Shown here: positions 55,266 through 64,000 of the stretch, piece by piece
Position numbering within the stretch: position 1 is the first letter of the stretch
How the letters are laid out: every line of letters begins with the position of its first letter
NCBI GenBank assembly: GCA_964036275.1
Contig: OZ038435.1
Coordinates: 2,170,001 to 2,234,000, forward strand
Direction: 5' to 3'
DNA: 64,000 bases
From: Litoditis marina
Taxonomy: Eukaryota; Nematoda; Chromadorea; Rhabditida; Rhabditidae
Notes under the pieces: model-generated
The model's input: only the letters and a program-made list of their open reading frames with translations
Told to the model about the DNA's origin: nothing
Databases searched by the model: none
Translations under genes and position numbers: made by a program

Positions 55266-57548
55266 TAACGGTCACTTTTAATAAAAATGATATTTTACGA
55301 ACAATGAGCTAAACGAGGAATGTTATGAGGTTCTATTGGAGTTTTTAACGGCGCCGTAGTTCAGAACGATTGGCGTAGTTATAACTTTGTTCAAATGAGA
55401 GCAACTTTTGTGCTCCAGGCAGGAATCGAACCTTCGTTTGCCGTGCGTGAATAGACCTTTTATCCAAGTCTCCATTCAGACATCGCGCGCAGCGCGAAGC
55501 GCTGCGCAGATTAGTTTTTGATCACAACATTGCGGACTTTCAAAAGTGGTTTTATGCCATTTTCTCAAAAACTCCTGAACGGATTTTTGAGATTTTGATG
55601 GAAAGAGATAGAGGAGGAAAGGCTTTATCATTGAGCTATTCGATATATAATGTGCGACCAGTGATCTACAGTTATGCTGAATATCGTCTCGCAAAAATGT
55701 CTTCCGACGGCGGCCGCGTGGCGTGGCGCGGCGCGGCGTGGCGCGGCGGCCGCAAAACCGACGAATTTAACCGATTGGTCTGAAATTTGGAATATAGTTA
55801 GAAACAGCAGAGTTATGTGTAAATCTGAAATCTTGGACCAATCGGTTGAAAATGAGCCATTTTATCGCCTTGGAAACATTGCATTCAGCTGCTTTCACAA
55901 TCACTTCTAGATGTGCGGAGTGTGCGAAGTGAGCTGTTGTTTTGTTTTTTGGTAGTTGGAGTAGATTAAAGTATATTGAATAAGCAATTAGGTTAATCTG
56001 TAGAGATCCTGACTCCATAAAAAGGTTAATCGAACAAAATCAAAAATGCTGTCCGTGAAAGGATTCGAACCCTCGGCCTACTGGACTGTAGTGCGCTGCT
56101 CTGCCGACTGAGCCAAATAGCCACGAAGAGTGAAGAAATGGACGGCGCCACACGTGCGCTGCCCGAAATCAAGGATTGATCACGGTTTCTGAGAGAAGGC
56201 TTACTAACCAAACTCGTAACGCAGTTTTTGTTTTTAAGGCATCAACCCAGCGTGTGTGAATAGATTAAAATATATTGGAAAAGCAATTGTGTTAATCCGT
56301 AGAGATCCTGACTACATAAAAAGGTTAATCGAACAAAAACAAAAATGCTGTCCGTGAAAGGATTCGAACCCTCGGCCTACTGAACTGTAGTGCGCTGCTC
56401 TGCCGACTGAGCCAAATCGTCACGAAAGAAGAAAAAATGGACGGCGCCACACGTGCGCTGCCCGAAATCAAGGATTGATCACGGTTTCTGAGAGAATGCT
56501 TACTAACCAGAGTTCTAACGCAGTTTATGTTCTGCAAATCAACTTAGTATTCATTGTTACGTTGAAAAAAGTTTAATAATAATTAATTAGATGCTCATTA
56601 TTTCCTTATTGATTCATTATTTCCTTCGGAAATATAGAAAATGAGGACAATTTGTATAAAAAAACGATGTAAAGTGAGAGACGGTTAGCTTTTGAGATTG
56701 AACTGCATGGAATATAGAAAAGGAGGACAATAACTCAAGAGGGAAATAAAAAATCTAATCTCGCAATTTTCATGATCATCCTGACAGACTGATTCAAAAA
56801 ATATATGCTAAATCTTTTAGGAAAGTCCGCTTACACTAAAAACGTATCTGAAACAAAAATCAGCTACACTGTCAGTCTATCGCACAGTCACGTGAAACAT
56901 GTTAAACACAGCAGAACTCGGAAACGTGAAACGACAAAGTGCACACTTAGGCTATTAGAATGCTAACTTTACATGAATATTCAAGAAACTTATAGTGTAC
57001 TCTGTTCTGTTATCATTTTTGAATCAATGGTGATAATCATATTAGGACGTTTCATCTAATTGTTTGCTGCAAGTTTTTTTTCACTGAAAAACAAAATGTT
57101 TTTGACCCATGAAAATTGCGAGATTACATTTTTCATTTCCCTCTTGAGTTATTGTCCTCCTTTTCTATATTCCATGCAGTTCAATCTCAAAAGCTAATCG
57201 TCTCTCACTTTACATCGTTTTTTTATACAAATGTGAATAGGAGTGAAAACCAAGCTGTACCCGCCTGTCATGAGGTCTTCATACTTCATTGGAAAACGTC
57301 TTTCTACTACACGTTAACCTCTTCTTTCATTTTTATTTTCACGAAACCGGTCCATCCATGATTTTTCGCGAGATTATTTTCGGCCCTCTCACAAGTAATA
57401 TTCAAATTTCAAACATACCTGAAAAATACGTATACCTCAACTTTTTTATAGCTTTTCAACAATGTACGAATTGGTGAAATAAGTTGATTCTGAGCGAAAC
57501 TATGCCGAGGTTGGGGGAGGCGGACACTTTTGTCGCCGCCGCCGTCTC

Positions 57549-57580
<32 letters not shown>

Positions 57581-60500
57581 AGCACGGAAGCCATTTTTGC
57601 GAGAAGTTTGACCCTCTAACCCCTCTCAACTAATTTCACTTGGAACGTGAACGTCTTGTAGACGTGTTGCCCTTCAGTGATTCATGCAAATAACTAGGAG
57701 AATGGTCGACGTACTTTGAAAAAAAATGGTAATAAACTGTTTTGGAATGTCTGCAGACCTCTGAACAAAAACTTATCGGCGCAGCGCTCCGCGCTGCGCC
57801 CGATTCATGAATTTGGATGTTACGTATTGTGATACTATCTGTTATTATTTCCACCATTACGTTGTACTGCGTTTACAAATATGGGTCTCGCCGCGCCCAT
57901 CGCAGTCCTTTAATAATTGCATCATATTCGGGCTAGCTGGTTTATTTTCAGTTGTTGTTCTCTCTGTTTAGTTTTCTCTTCTTTCTTTTTGTAAAGTAAA
58001 TCGCGCATCTTATATTTTATATTAATAAAGTCTATATCAAAAGCGTTTTCGTGTTAACTATTTTAGTGGCTCTCCACTAATTACTGCTATTTCTATCATC
58101 GATATTCTTTTTACACAAACTTCTGTTTGTAACTTGGGGGCCGAACCGCTCGATCGATAGATAGCTAGTGCGCGAAAATTCTTTTTGAATTAAGGGCCTA
58201 TTAATTTATTATATTTGTGCATTTTCAAATTTTCTTGTCCTGTTCATTTTCAATTGCCGTCTACAAAGTCTCTTGAAGTAATAGAGATCGGCACATTCCT
58301 GTTTGTTTTGGCTGCGTCTTGTGAAGTAATCAAGACGTGGTAACACTGTGACCTGTGAAGAAAGCGGGAATCAGTTTTTTATTGTTTGTTGTGAGATACC
58401 AGGTCGAAGTAGACTGTACGTATTGTCACCGACCCCGCCGAAGTGGCATCTGAGTGAATTCTCGGTATAAAATAGCATTTTTCCAAGGGGAATTGCTGTC
58501 CGATTTTTCATTTTCAGACCTTTCTTTGGTGGAGTACGGTGAAATCGCTGCCCAATTTTTCAATTTGGTATTGAAAGTCAATGGGTACAGTGAGCAACAA
58601 CACAAACATGAGTGGACAGGGACAAGGAAACAAGAACGATTTACACACTGCAATGGAGAGTGGGATCAGTGTGTCAGGATTACCAGGAAGAAATGGAACA
58701 GTGGAAAGAAGTGCGTCTAGGGAGCCCAGAGAGGCAGACAGTGTACATGAGACTGAGGTTCAACCATCGGGAATGGAAGCAGTGATATTGAAATCAGTGA
58801 CGCGATTGGTGATTCATGCTGAGAAGGAGATAAGCAAGCATACAAGATTGGGAACACAGAGGGATGATGCAATGATGGATATTCGCAAGGAAGCAGAGGC
58901 CTTGGAGAAGTTGGTTAAAGTGGTGGTCGGAGTCAAGCGGAACGAAACAAGTGTGTTGGATGAAGAATTTCACGACACTTTGGAACGTGCAAACATCAGA
59001 ACAGCAGGAGACGTCAAGGACCTGATGACTTTGGCAACTGATAGTGGAGCAATTGTGCAAGAGATTTGTCAAGTATTGGGATGTAGTGAAGCGGATGTGG
59101 TTGATACAGTGGGTGTCAAGGAAGCTGTGTTGAATAGTGTGTGCACTACTTTGGACTGTGATCAAAGTGTGGTTGCTGAGAAGTGTGTCAACAGAGTTAT
59201 GAGATGTGAAGAGCTTGAGAAGAAGCAATTGGAAAGCATCGAAAGGAACTCGGTTGTTGATGTGAGAGGTGGAGAAAACAAGAAGTCAAGTGGGAAGGAT
59301 GAGGATTTTGATGAGCTTATTGAGCGATTCAATAGAGTGAAGCAAGGAAGATCGATAGATGGCTACGTGAGGTCTAACAGTGGAAGTACAGGGGGATCAG
59401 TATTGATGACTGGGTCCGTTGTACGAGAAAGCAGGGATAAGGTGAACACTTGGAACGACAATCAAGTGAGAGAAGGAGATGGTTGTGGTGGATACAATTT
59501 GTCACCACAGGATTTTCATTGGTTTGGCGATCAGAGGAGTAATCATGGCAGAAAATATGTCGGACAAGGTGATCAACCTCTGGGGCGTGATCTTGTGCAG
59601 ACACGCGAGGGCGATTCACATCAGTCAATGATGTATGAGTTCATGAGGTCACAAGCAGCACCGCCCATTGGTAATTTCAGTGGAGATGGCTCTCAGCCAT
59701 GGTCAGCATATGTGAAGTCTTTTCTGATCAGGTATCCTAAGGAAGTGTGGAGAGACGATCATCTGAGAGATATGTTAGTGGAAAAACTGACTGGATCGGC
59801 AAGAGATCATTTCAAGATTCTGAAGAGGGAAGACCGAGAAGGATCGTTTGACCGGCTAGTGTGGGCCATGAAGTTGAGATTGAACGAGGCAGGAAGGATT
59901 GAGACGGTGAAGGCAATATCAAGTGTGAGAAGCCTGTACAAGTCAAGGAATGAGTCTGTGGCAAAATTCTGTGTAAGACTGGAATTGCTAACTGGAAAGG
60001 CTTACCCGCAGCTGTCAGATGAAGCTCTTTCAATGACACGAGCTGATATACTGTACCAGCAATTGCGACACTGGCAGGAAGCGGTACATTTGGTGAATGC
60101 ATTGGAGGATTCAGAAGAGAGTCAAGCATATGAGGAAGTGAAGCGACTCGCATTACGTATGGATAGGAATAGGAATTCATTGCCTGACAAAAGGTTTTAC
60201 CGCAATGACGCGTCTACCGACAAGATAGTTGGTACGGCTTTCAAAGCAAGTGATGATGTGAGATCAGCACAGAGGGAGGAGAGAAGGTGTTTCAAGTGCA
60301 ATGGCCTTGGACACATTGCTCAGAATTGCAATGCTGGTGATGTCCCGAAACCTGGTCCGCCTGGTATGCATGTCCGAAGTTCGTTCGTGGGGAGAGAAGA
60401 TCCGAAGAAAGAAAGTTTCGCGTCTAGAATTGTCCGAGAGTTCAGAGAAGACCTGAAGAAAGAAGATCCTAACGCTGGGATCACCTTCAGATCCCAGTCA

Positions 60501-61574
60501 GCAAGAGTTGTCCAGAATGAGAACCCCGTGCAAGAATACCATCCGAGAAGAATGTCCTATTGGAACAGGCAGAGAAGATATTGTTGATAGTCATGTGCTC
60601 TTTCATCGACCCATGGTTTTCTATTATTTCATGTCTAGCAGCGTCGGGTCGACGCTTCTCCCGACCCCCGGGATGTTACGTATTGTGATACTATCTGTTA
60701 TTATTTCCACCATTACGTTGTACTGCGTTTACAAATATGGGTCTCGCCGCGCCCATCGCAGTCCTTTAATAATTGCATCATATTCGGGCTAGCTGGTTTA
60801 TTTTCAGTTGTTGTTCTCTCTGTTTAGTTTTCTCTTCTTTCTTTTTGTAAAGTAAATCGCGCATCTTATATTTTATATTAATAAAGTCTATATCAAAAGC
60901 GTTTTCGTGTTAACTATTTTAGTGGCTCTCCACTAATTACTGCTATTTCTATCATCGATATTCTTTTTACACAAACTTCTGTTTGTAACTTGGACACGGA
61001 AATACAGTGGTAACGTGGTGTAATACCACCTCTTTCACCTTGAATGAAAGAAATAAGAAGGATTTGTTGAAATCGAACTCCTGAATGCATTATCAAATTT
61101 AGATAGAATGAATAGTTGTTATTATTAGATCACGCGTTGAAAAAGTGAACACGAATATGAATAAAAATGATTCGATAGTCCCAGCGACATGTGTTCCCAG
61201 TGTTGGCGAATTGACATAATCATTCCAATGTTTCAAGTTCTCCACCTGGTTCGATATCGGCGACTGCTACCTGTGGGCTCAACCCAAATGGGCCGCCACT
61301 TTCATCACGTATATGTGCATCGTCTCTGCTCTATTCTACATCTATGTCATGGTCATAATGACGTGGAGATCGGACAAAACCAGCAAAAACGCGTTCTATC
61401 GATGTGCTGTCATGCTGTTCACCGGAGAAATAGTTGTCATTGTAACTTCTGTCAGAGGTTAGTATGGATAGTGGTCTTGTGGGATCTCAAAACGTGTAGT
61501 TGTGTGAATTTCGATAGCATTATCAGTGTTGGATATTCTTACAAAATAGAAGAAGAATCGAATGAGACTTGTGA

Positions 61575-61662
<88 letters not shown>

Positions 61663-63634
61663 GAGACAGAGAGAAAGAGGAACAGAAAGAGAGCGCAAAA
61701 GAAGGGGACCTAACGATCAACCACAGGGATTAATTGGATGAACTCCATTAAGACTCCATGTTATTCGTGTTTCTGAGTGTTGGCTGGTTGTTACAACAAC
61801 TTCGAATAGTACTCCTCATCAACATTATTCAATAAACAATTAAATTTTTCTTCAGAAGCCGTGACCCAGAGCTGCATTCTTCAACAGAACGCGGCTTTAC
61901 ATCAGGCCTGGCAGACCATCGGGACCTGGGGTCTGGAGCTAACCATGGCGGTCAATTTGACACTGGCCTGTGTTCGACTGACTGCACTTACGTACGGGAA
62001 GCTGGTGGGTTTTTTTTCGGGCAAATCGCGTAAAGTACGTGAGACACCTTTATTTTTACGACAACCATTCGTTTCATAGAAATGAGGTTCATTCTCGGTG
62101 TTATGGAACGTAGGATTAGTCAAACACCTCGAATTTGGTGAGTTTCGAGGAGATTTCCACAGTACCGGATGTTGTGATACCTGAGGAGTTCCTTACAGTG
62201 ATGGATAACAATGTCTTGCGCTGAGTGAGATGCGGAGAGGATGCAGAGACACGAAAATCTTGAAACAGAGAAGAGGGAGTACTTTTAAGCAGAGTGATAC
62301 AGAAAACATTACGACTGCATATTGCATTTTGAAGTATATCTGGAAAACAGCTCTAGTAGGTACTCTCGCTCGAAACATATTGCTTGCCCATTCTATATGA
62401 GGTAATTTTCAGAGGTCTGAGCAGGTGGCAAGGGTCGGCCTCACAATTTCACTACTGTACACTGTGATATATACCATCCTGCACCACTTTGGTTCCGTGT
62501 CGCATATTTGGTTCGAAAACGGTTACCATGATGAATACATGTGGCCGTTTAGTCTTTTCCGTATTCCACTACTGTTAGCAGAAGTCACCGGCACATTCAT
62601 CATTTATATAATCAGTCTGTTCAAACTTATCTCTGTAAGTTTTTGCGAGAAAAGAAAGAGAAAGAGAAGAAGAATATGATAAAGAGAGAGAGATAGAGAG
62701 ATGAGGGATAGAAAGAGATCGAAGAAGATAGAGAGAGAGGGGTGACGAAGAACAAAAAAGCGCGAGAAAAGAGAGGGATCGAAAAAGATAGAGAGAGAGA
62801 GGGGTGACGAAGAACAAAAAAGCGCAAGAAAAGAGAGGGATAGAGCTTGCCAATTCAAACAGGGCATCAAGTTAATTTTTTTGTATTGTGAAAGAAAAGT
62901 AGTTTTTGCAGGTCGACAAAAACATCATGGGACAACGTGCGTTTCGTAAAGAACTGAGATTTCTGCTTCAGTCGATAATCATATTTTTCAATGAACTCGT
63001 TTTTCTCTACGCCACTTTTTGGTTCGGAACCAATTATCTGAACCTCGGTTCGGTTGAATTCAACGCAAACGTGAACTACTGGATGAGACCAGTCACCACT
63101 GCAATCACTCCGGTAAGCTCGAGATGTTATCACACAAAACTTGAAAAAAAAAACTGATAGAGCCAAGATTAATAATATTCATTGATATATATTGATTGGA
63201 ATTACAGGAGAGATTCTTTACACGCGAAAATAGCTCATTAAAGACCTAGAAGTGAGGCTGTAGTTCACCCACAGATAGCGTCGCATTCAACGTGTTACTA
63301 TAGCTGTTTCGTAGTCGGATCTTCCCACAGAGTAGCCATATCGAACAACGACTGCAAATAGTGGAATCAAACTACAAACACAGCACAACATAATAGATTT
63401 CCGGGTCGTTACGTGCAAGGAGTAGTATACCAATATGCACATGTTTTACATGTCTACTAAGATCATTTTCAGGTCTTTTTTTTTACCGAATTCATCTTAT
63501 TTCAGTTTCTCTACCTGATTTTCTCCGCGAAACTTCGCGACGACCTTTTCATCGGCCATCGGTACAAAGAGACATCCGGGTCCCAGGTTCAAGTAATTTC
63601 GACCCCTCGACCAATTGTATTCACGCGACGATGA
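54742..63634 (+). CDS. 7TM G-protein-coupled receptor of nematode chemoreceptor type (336 aa)
   Basis: Exons 54742-54801, 61238-61457, 61856-62034, 62413-62634, 62912-63112 and 63506-63634. The phases fit and the total is 1011 nt, the usual chemoreceptor length. Exon 1 gives MSNRTDFPSLSSYGFIISGI with an N-glycosylation site. Later exons give seven hydrophobic segments, among them WAATFITYMCIVSALFYIY, LELTMAVNLTLACVRLTAL, RIPLLLAEVTGTFIIYII and FLLQSIIIFFNELVFLYA. TM7 leads into FLYLIFSAKLRDDLF and a short tail. I do not assign a serpentine-receptor class. Exon 1 is supported mainly by phase and length; it lies 6.4 kb upstream between two inverted-repeat elements, and the intron contains an LTR retrotransposon. 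The acceptor before exon 2 is an unusual tttcaag. Confidence 0.65.
55412..55477 (-). repeat. tRNA-like fragment
   Basis: Minus strand reads TGGATAAAAGGTCTATTCACG ... AAGGTTCGATTCCTGCC with a good B box. D and acceptor arms do not pair well, so it is probably a tRNA-derived remnant. Confidence 0.3.
55480..55770. repeat. GC-palindrome dispersed repeat, middle copy
   Basis: gcgcgcagcgcgaagcgctgcgc at about 55487 (in two overlapping halves), then a region ending gtctcgcaaaaatgtcttccgac and a GC-rich run ggcggccgcgtggcgtggcgcgg. The same order occurs at 53640-53940 and, inverted, at 57500-57800. Confidence 0.55.
56020..56545 (-). repeat. Two tandem ~300-bp repeats each with a degenerate tRNA-like sequence
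   Basis: 56026-56220 and 56325-56520 are near-identical, period about 300 bp. Each contains gctcagtcggcagagc-like D arm and gagggttcgaatccttt T arm on the minus strand. The acceptor ends do not pair and the anticodon loop is abnormal, so these look like tRNA pseudogenes or SINE heads that were tandemly copied. Confidence 0.5.
56652..57232. mobile_element. 580-bp element with ~125-bp terminal inverted repeats
   Basis: Left arm from ttgtataaaaaaacgatgtaaag pairs with ctttacatcgtttttttatacaa at the right. The arms include gaatatagaaaaggagg and gagggaaataaaaaatctaatc. The loop includes a segment (56870-57000) shared with 25080-25200. It is related in its ends to the elements at 54413 and 54914. 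Confidence 0.7.
57500..57800. repeat. GC-palindrome dispersed repeat, inverted copy
   Basis: (gccgcc)n with interruptions at about 57530-57585, then gaagccatttttgcgaga, and the palindrome gcgcagcgctccgcgctgcgc at about 57779. Inverted relative to the copies at 53640 and 55480. The 5' LTR of the gag element begins 18 bp beyond. Confidence 0.55.
57818..58133 (+). repeat. 5' LTR
   Basis: 316 bp, apparently identical to 60674-60989. Contains attaataaagtc as a possible polyadenylation signal. Confidence 0.85.
58581..60587 (+). CDS. Gag polyprotein of the LTR element (668 aa)
   Basis: Intact single-exon ORF. The N-terminal ~370 residues are charged and helical. Residues about 380-540 form a retrotransposon gag/capsid domain (FSGDGSQPWSAYVKSF... 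RDMLVEKLTGSARDHFKIL... RNESVAKFCVRLELL...). A CCHC zinc knuckle follows at about 575 (CFKCNGLGHIAQNC), then a basic tail. Gag packages element RNA into particles. The stop is followed within 90 bp by the 3' LTR, so pol is entirely missing rather than mutated. Confidence 0.9.
   Translation: MGTVSNNTNMSGQGQGNKNDLHTAMESGISVSGLPGRNGTVERSASREPREADSVHETEVQPSGMEAVILKSVTRLVIHAEKEISKHTRLGTQRDDAMMDIRKEAEALEKLVKVVVGVKRNETSVLDEEFHDTLERANIRTAGDVKDLMTLATDSGAIVQEICQVLGCSEADVVDTVGVKEAVLNSVCTTLDCDQSVVAEKCVNRVMRCEELEKKQLESIERNSVVDVRGGENKKSSGKDEDFDELIERFNRVKQGRSIDGYVRSNSGSTGGSVLMTGSVVRESRDKVNTWNDNQVREGDGCGGYNLSPQDFHWFGDQRSNHGRKYVGQGDQPLGRDLVQTREGDSHQSMMYEFMRSQAAPPIGNFSGDGSQPWSAYVKSFLIRYPKEVWRDDHLRDMLVEKLTGSARDHFKILKREDREGSFDRLVWAMKLRLNEAGRIETVKAISSVRSLYKSRNESVAKFCVRLELLTGKAYPQLSDEALSMTRADILYQQLRHWQEAVHLVNALEDSEESQAYEEVKRLALRMDRNRNSLPDKRFYRNDASTDKIVGTAFKASDDVRSAQREERRCFKCNGLGHIAQNCNAGDVPKPGPPGMHVRSSFVGREDPKKESFASRIVREFREDLKKEDPNAGITFRSQSARVVQNENPVQEYHPRRMSYWNRQRRYC
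60674..60989 (+). repeat. 3' LTR
   Basis: Apparently identical to the 5' LTR; followed directly by the TTGGA target duplication. Confidence 0.85.
61577..61667. repeat. (GA)n microsatellite in a receptor intron
   Basis: About 45 uninterrupted GA units, then gatagagagagacagagag. It makes long Ser/Leu or Arg/Glu open frames on both strands that are not genes. Confidence 0.9.
62650..62850. repeat. GA-rich ~68-bp tandem repeat in a receptor intron
   Basis: gagaggggtgacgaagaaca followed by aaaaagcgc and agaaaagagagggat is repeated about 2.5 times between receptor exons 4 and 5. Non-coding. Confidence 0.7.
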
Positions 63635-64000
63635 AGGAATTCTGAAGAATCACCAAATTGGAAAAATTTGGTCTGAATCATAATAACTGAATATGTGCTT
63701 AACTGAACTAAACTGTAAAAGCCGACTAGCATATAAACCATGTGACGTGCTGAAGTCATACTAAACGAAAAAAACTGTAAAAAAGTTATGTGTATTGATT
63801 GTAAATAAATTACGCTCATTTTACAGAGATTACTGTACACCAATGTCAGTTTTGAACATCACACATTTGTATGGAGAAATAAAACTAGAAAAATGCAACC
63901 TAAAACCCAACTACGGGATGTTCAAATACAAAATAGTTTAGACAATATACCTATGATCATCCCTCTGTCTTTAAAAGTTGCAACAAAAACTTTTTAGAGA
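63635..64000. other. 3' flank of the receptor gene
   Basis: AT-rich. aataaattacg at about 63804 and aataaaac at about 63879 could serve as polyadenylation signals. No other gene seen before the window edge. Confidence 0.45.

Larger units (their letters stand above)
57818..60989 (+). mobile_element. Gag-only LTR retrotransposon with intact LTRs
   Basis: 316-bp direct repeats at 57818-58133 and 60674-60989 start TGTTACGTATTG, end TTTGTAAC, and look identical base for base. The 5-bp target duplication TTGGA lies at 57813-57817 and 60990-60994. tggggg ccgaacc just after the 5' LTR is a plausible primer-binding site and cccccggga before the 3' LTR a weak polypurine-type end. The interior holds one long gag ORF and no protease, reverse transcriptase or integrase. 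Identical LTRs mean a very recent insertion. It must move with enzymes from a relative. Confidence 0.9.

Noticed and set aside
55412..56430. Functional tRNA genes
   Set aside because: T arms look good but acceptor stems and anticodon loops do not form, unlike the four perfect tRNA-Arg genes in the array.
58794..59228. 144-codon minus-strand ORF
   Set aside because: Antisense shadow of the intact gag gene.
61459..61720. Ser/Leu-rich and Arg/Glu-rich open frames
   Set aside because: Products of the (GA)n microsatellite read in different frames; likewise around 4200, 5100-5360, 14100-14360, 24755-25070 and 62600-62870.

Overview
The window is eukaryotic and almost certainly from a nematode. 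Genes are split by introns with strong TTTCAG acceptors. It carries a sideroflexin, a divergent SLC6-type transporter, a 7TM receptor of nematode chemoreceptor type, tRNA-Arg(ACG) genes, and RTE, gag/LTR, Helitron and Maverick mobile DNA. I cannot name the species; introns of several hundred bases argue against a close C. elegans relative.

Layout. 1-1062 holds one minus-strand copy of a small secreted Tyr/Ala-rich protein gene. 1063-27720 is a 26.7 kb mobile-element complex built around a degraded Maverick/Polinton: a minor capsid protein (16067-17317, -), an acidic protein, a packaging ATPase (17391-18026, +), two small Maverick ORFs and a chromodomain integrase (20954-22012, +). To its left a ~4.8 kb unit is tandemly duplicated, and each unit joins the first exons of an unidentified, host-like gene in frame to the lysine-rich middle of the capsid gene. 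The second unit holds a 4.2 kb Helitron filled with a 25-bp minisatellite of about 145 copies, with its empty site preserved in the first unit. A 1.7 kb foldback element interrupts one Maverick ORF, and a 5'-truncated RTE retrotransposon follows the integrase. A plus-strand copy of the host-like gene (25693-27004) lies at the right edge, inverted relative to the two chimeras.

27721-36954 is a tandem array of five units, spaced about 2074 bp. Each unit carries one secreted-protein gene, and four also carry a tRNA-Arg(ACG). Copy 1 has lost exon 1 and its promoter, copy 4 is stopped by a 68-bp insertion, and copies 2, 3 and 5 look intact.

37666-63634 is ordinary gene territory: sideroflexin (-), SLC6-family transporter (+) and 7TM receptor (+). 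Their introns and spacers hold several families of short inverted-repeat elements, tRNA-derived repeats and a young gag-only LTR retrotransposon (57818-60989) inside the receptor's first intron.

Strongest leads: the pair of host/Maverick chimeric genes with open splice-consistent reading frames; the Helitron-borne minisatellite with its paralogous empty site; and the coupled secreted-protein/tRNA array that the Maverick complex appears to split. All functional calls come from reading translations by eye; no database search was run.
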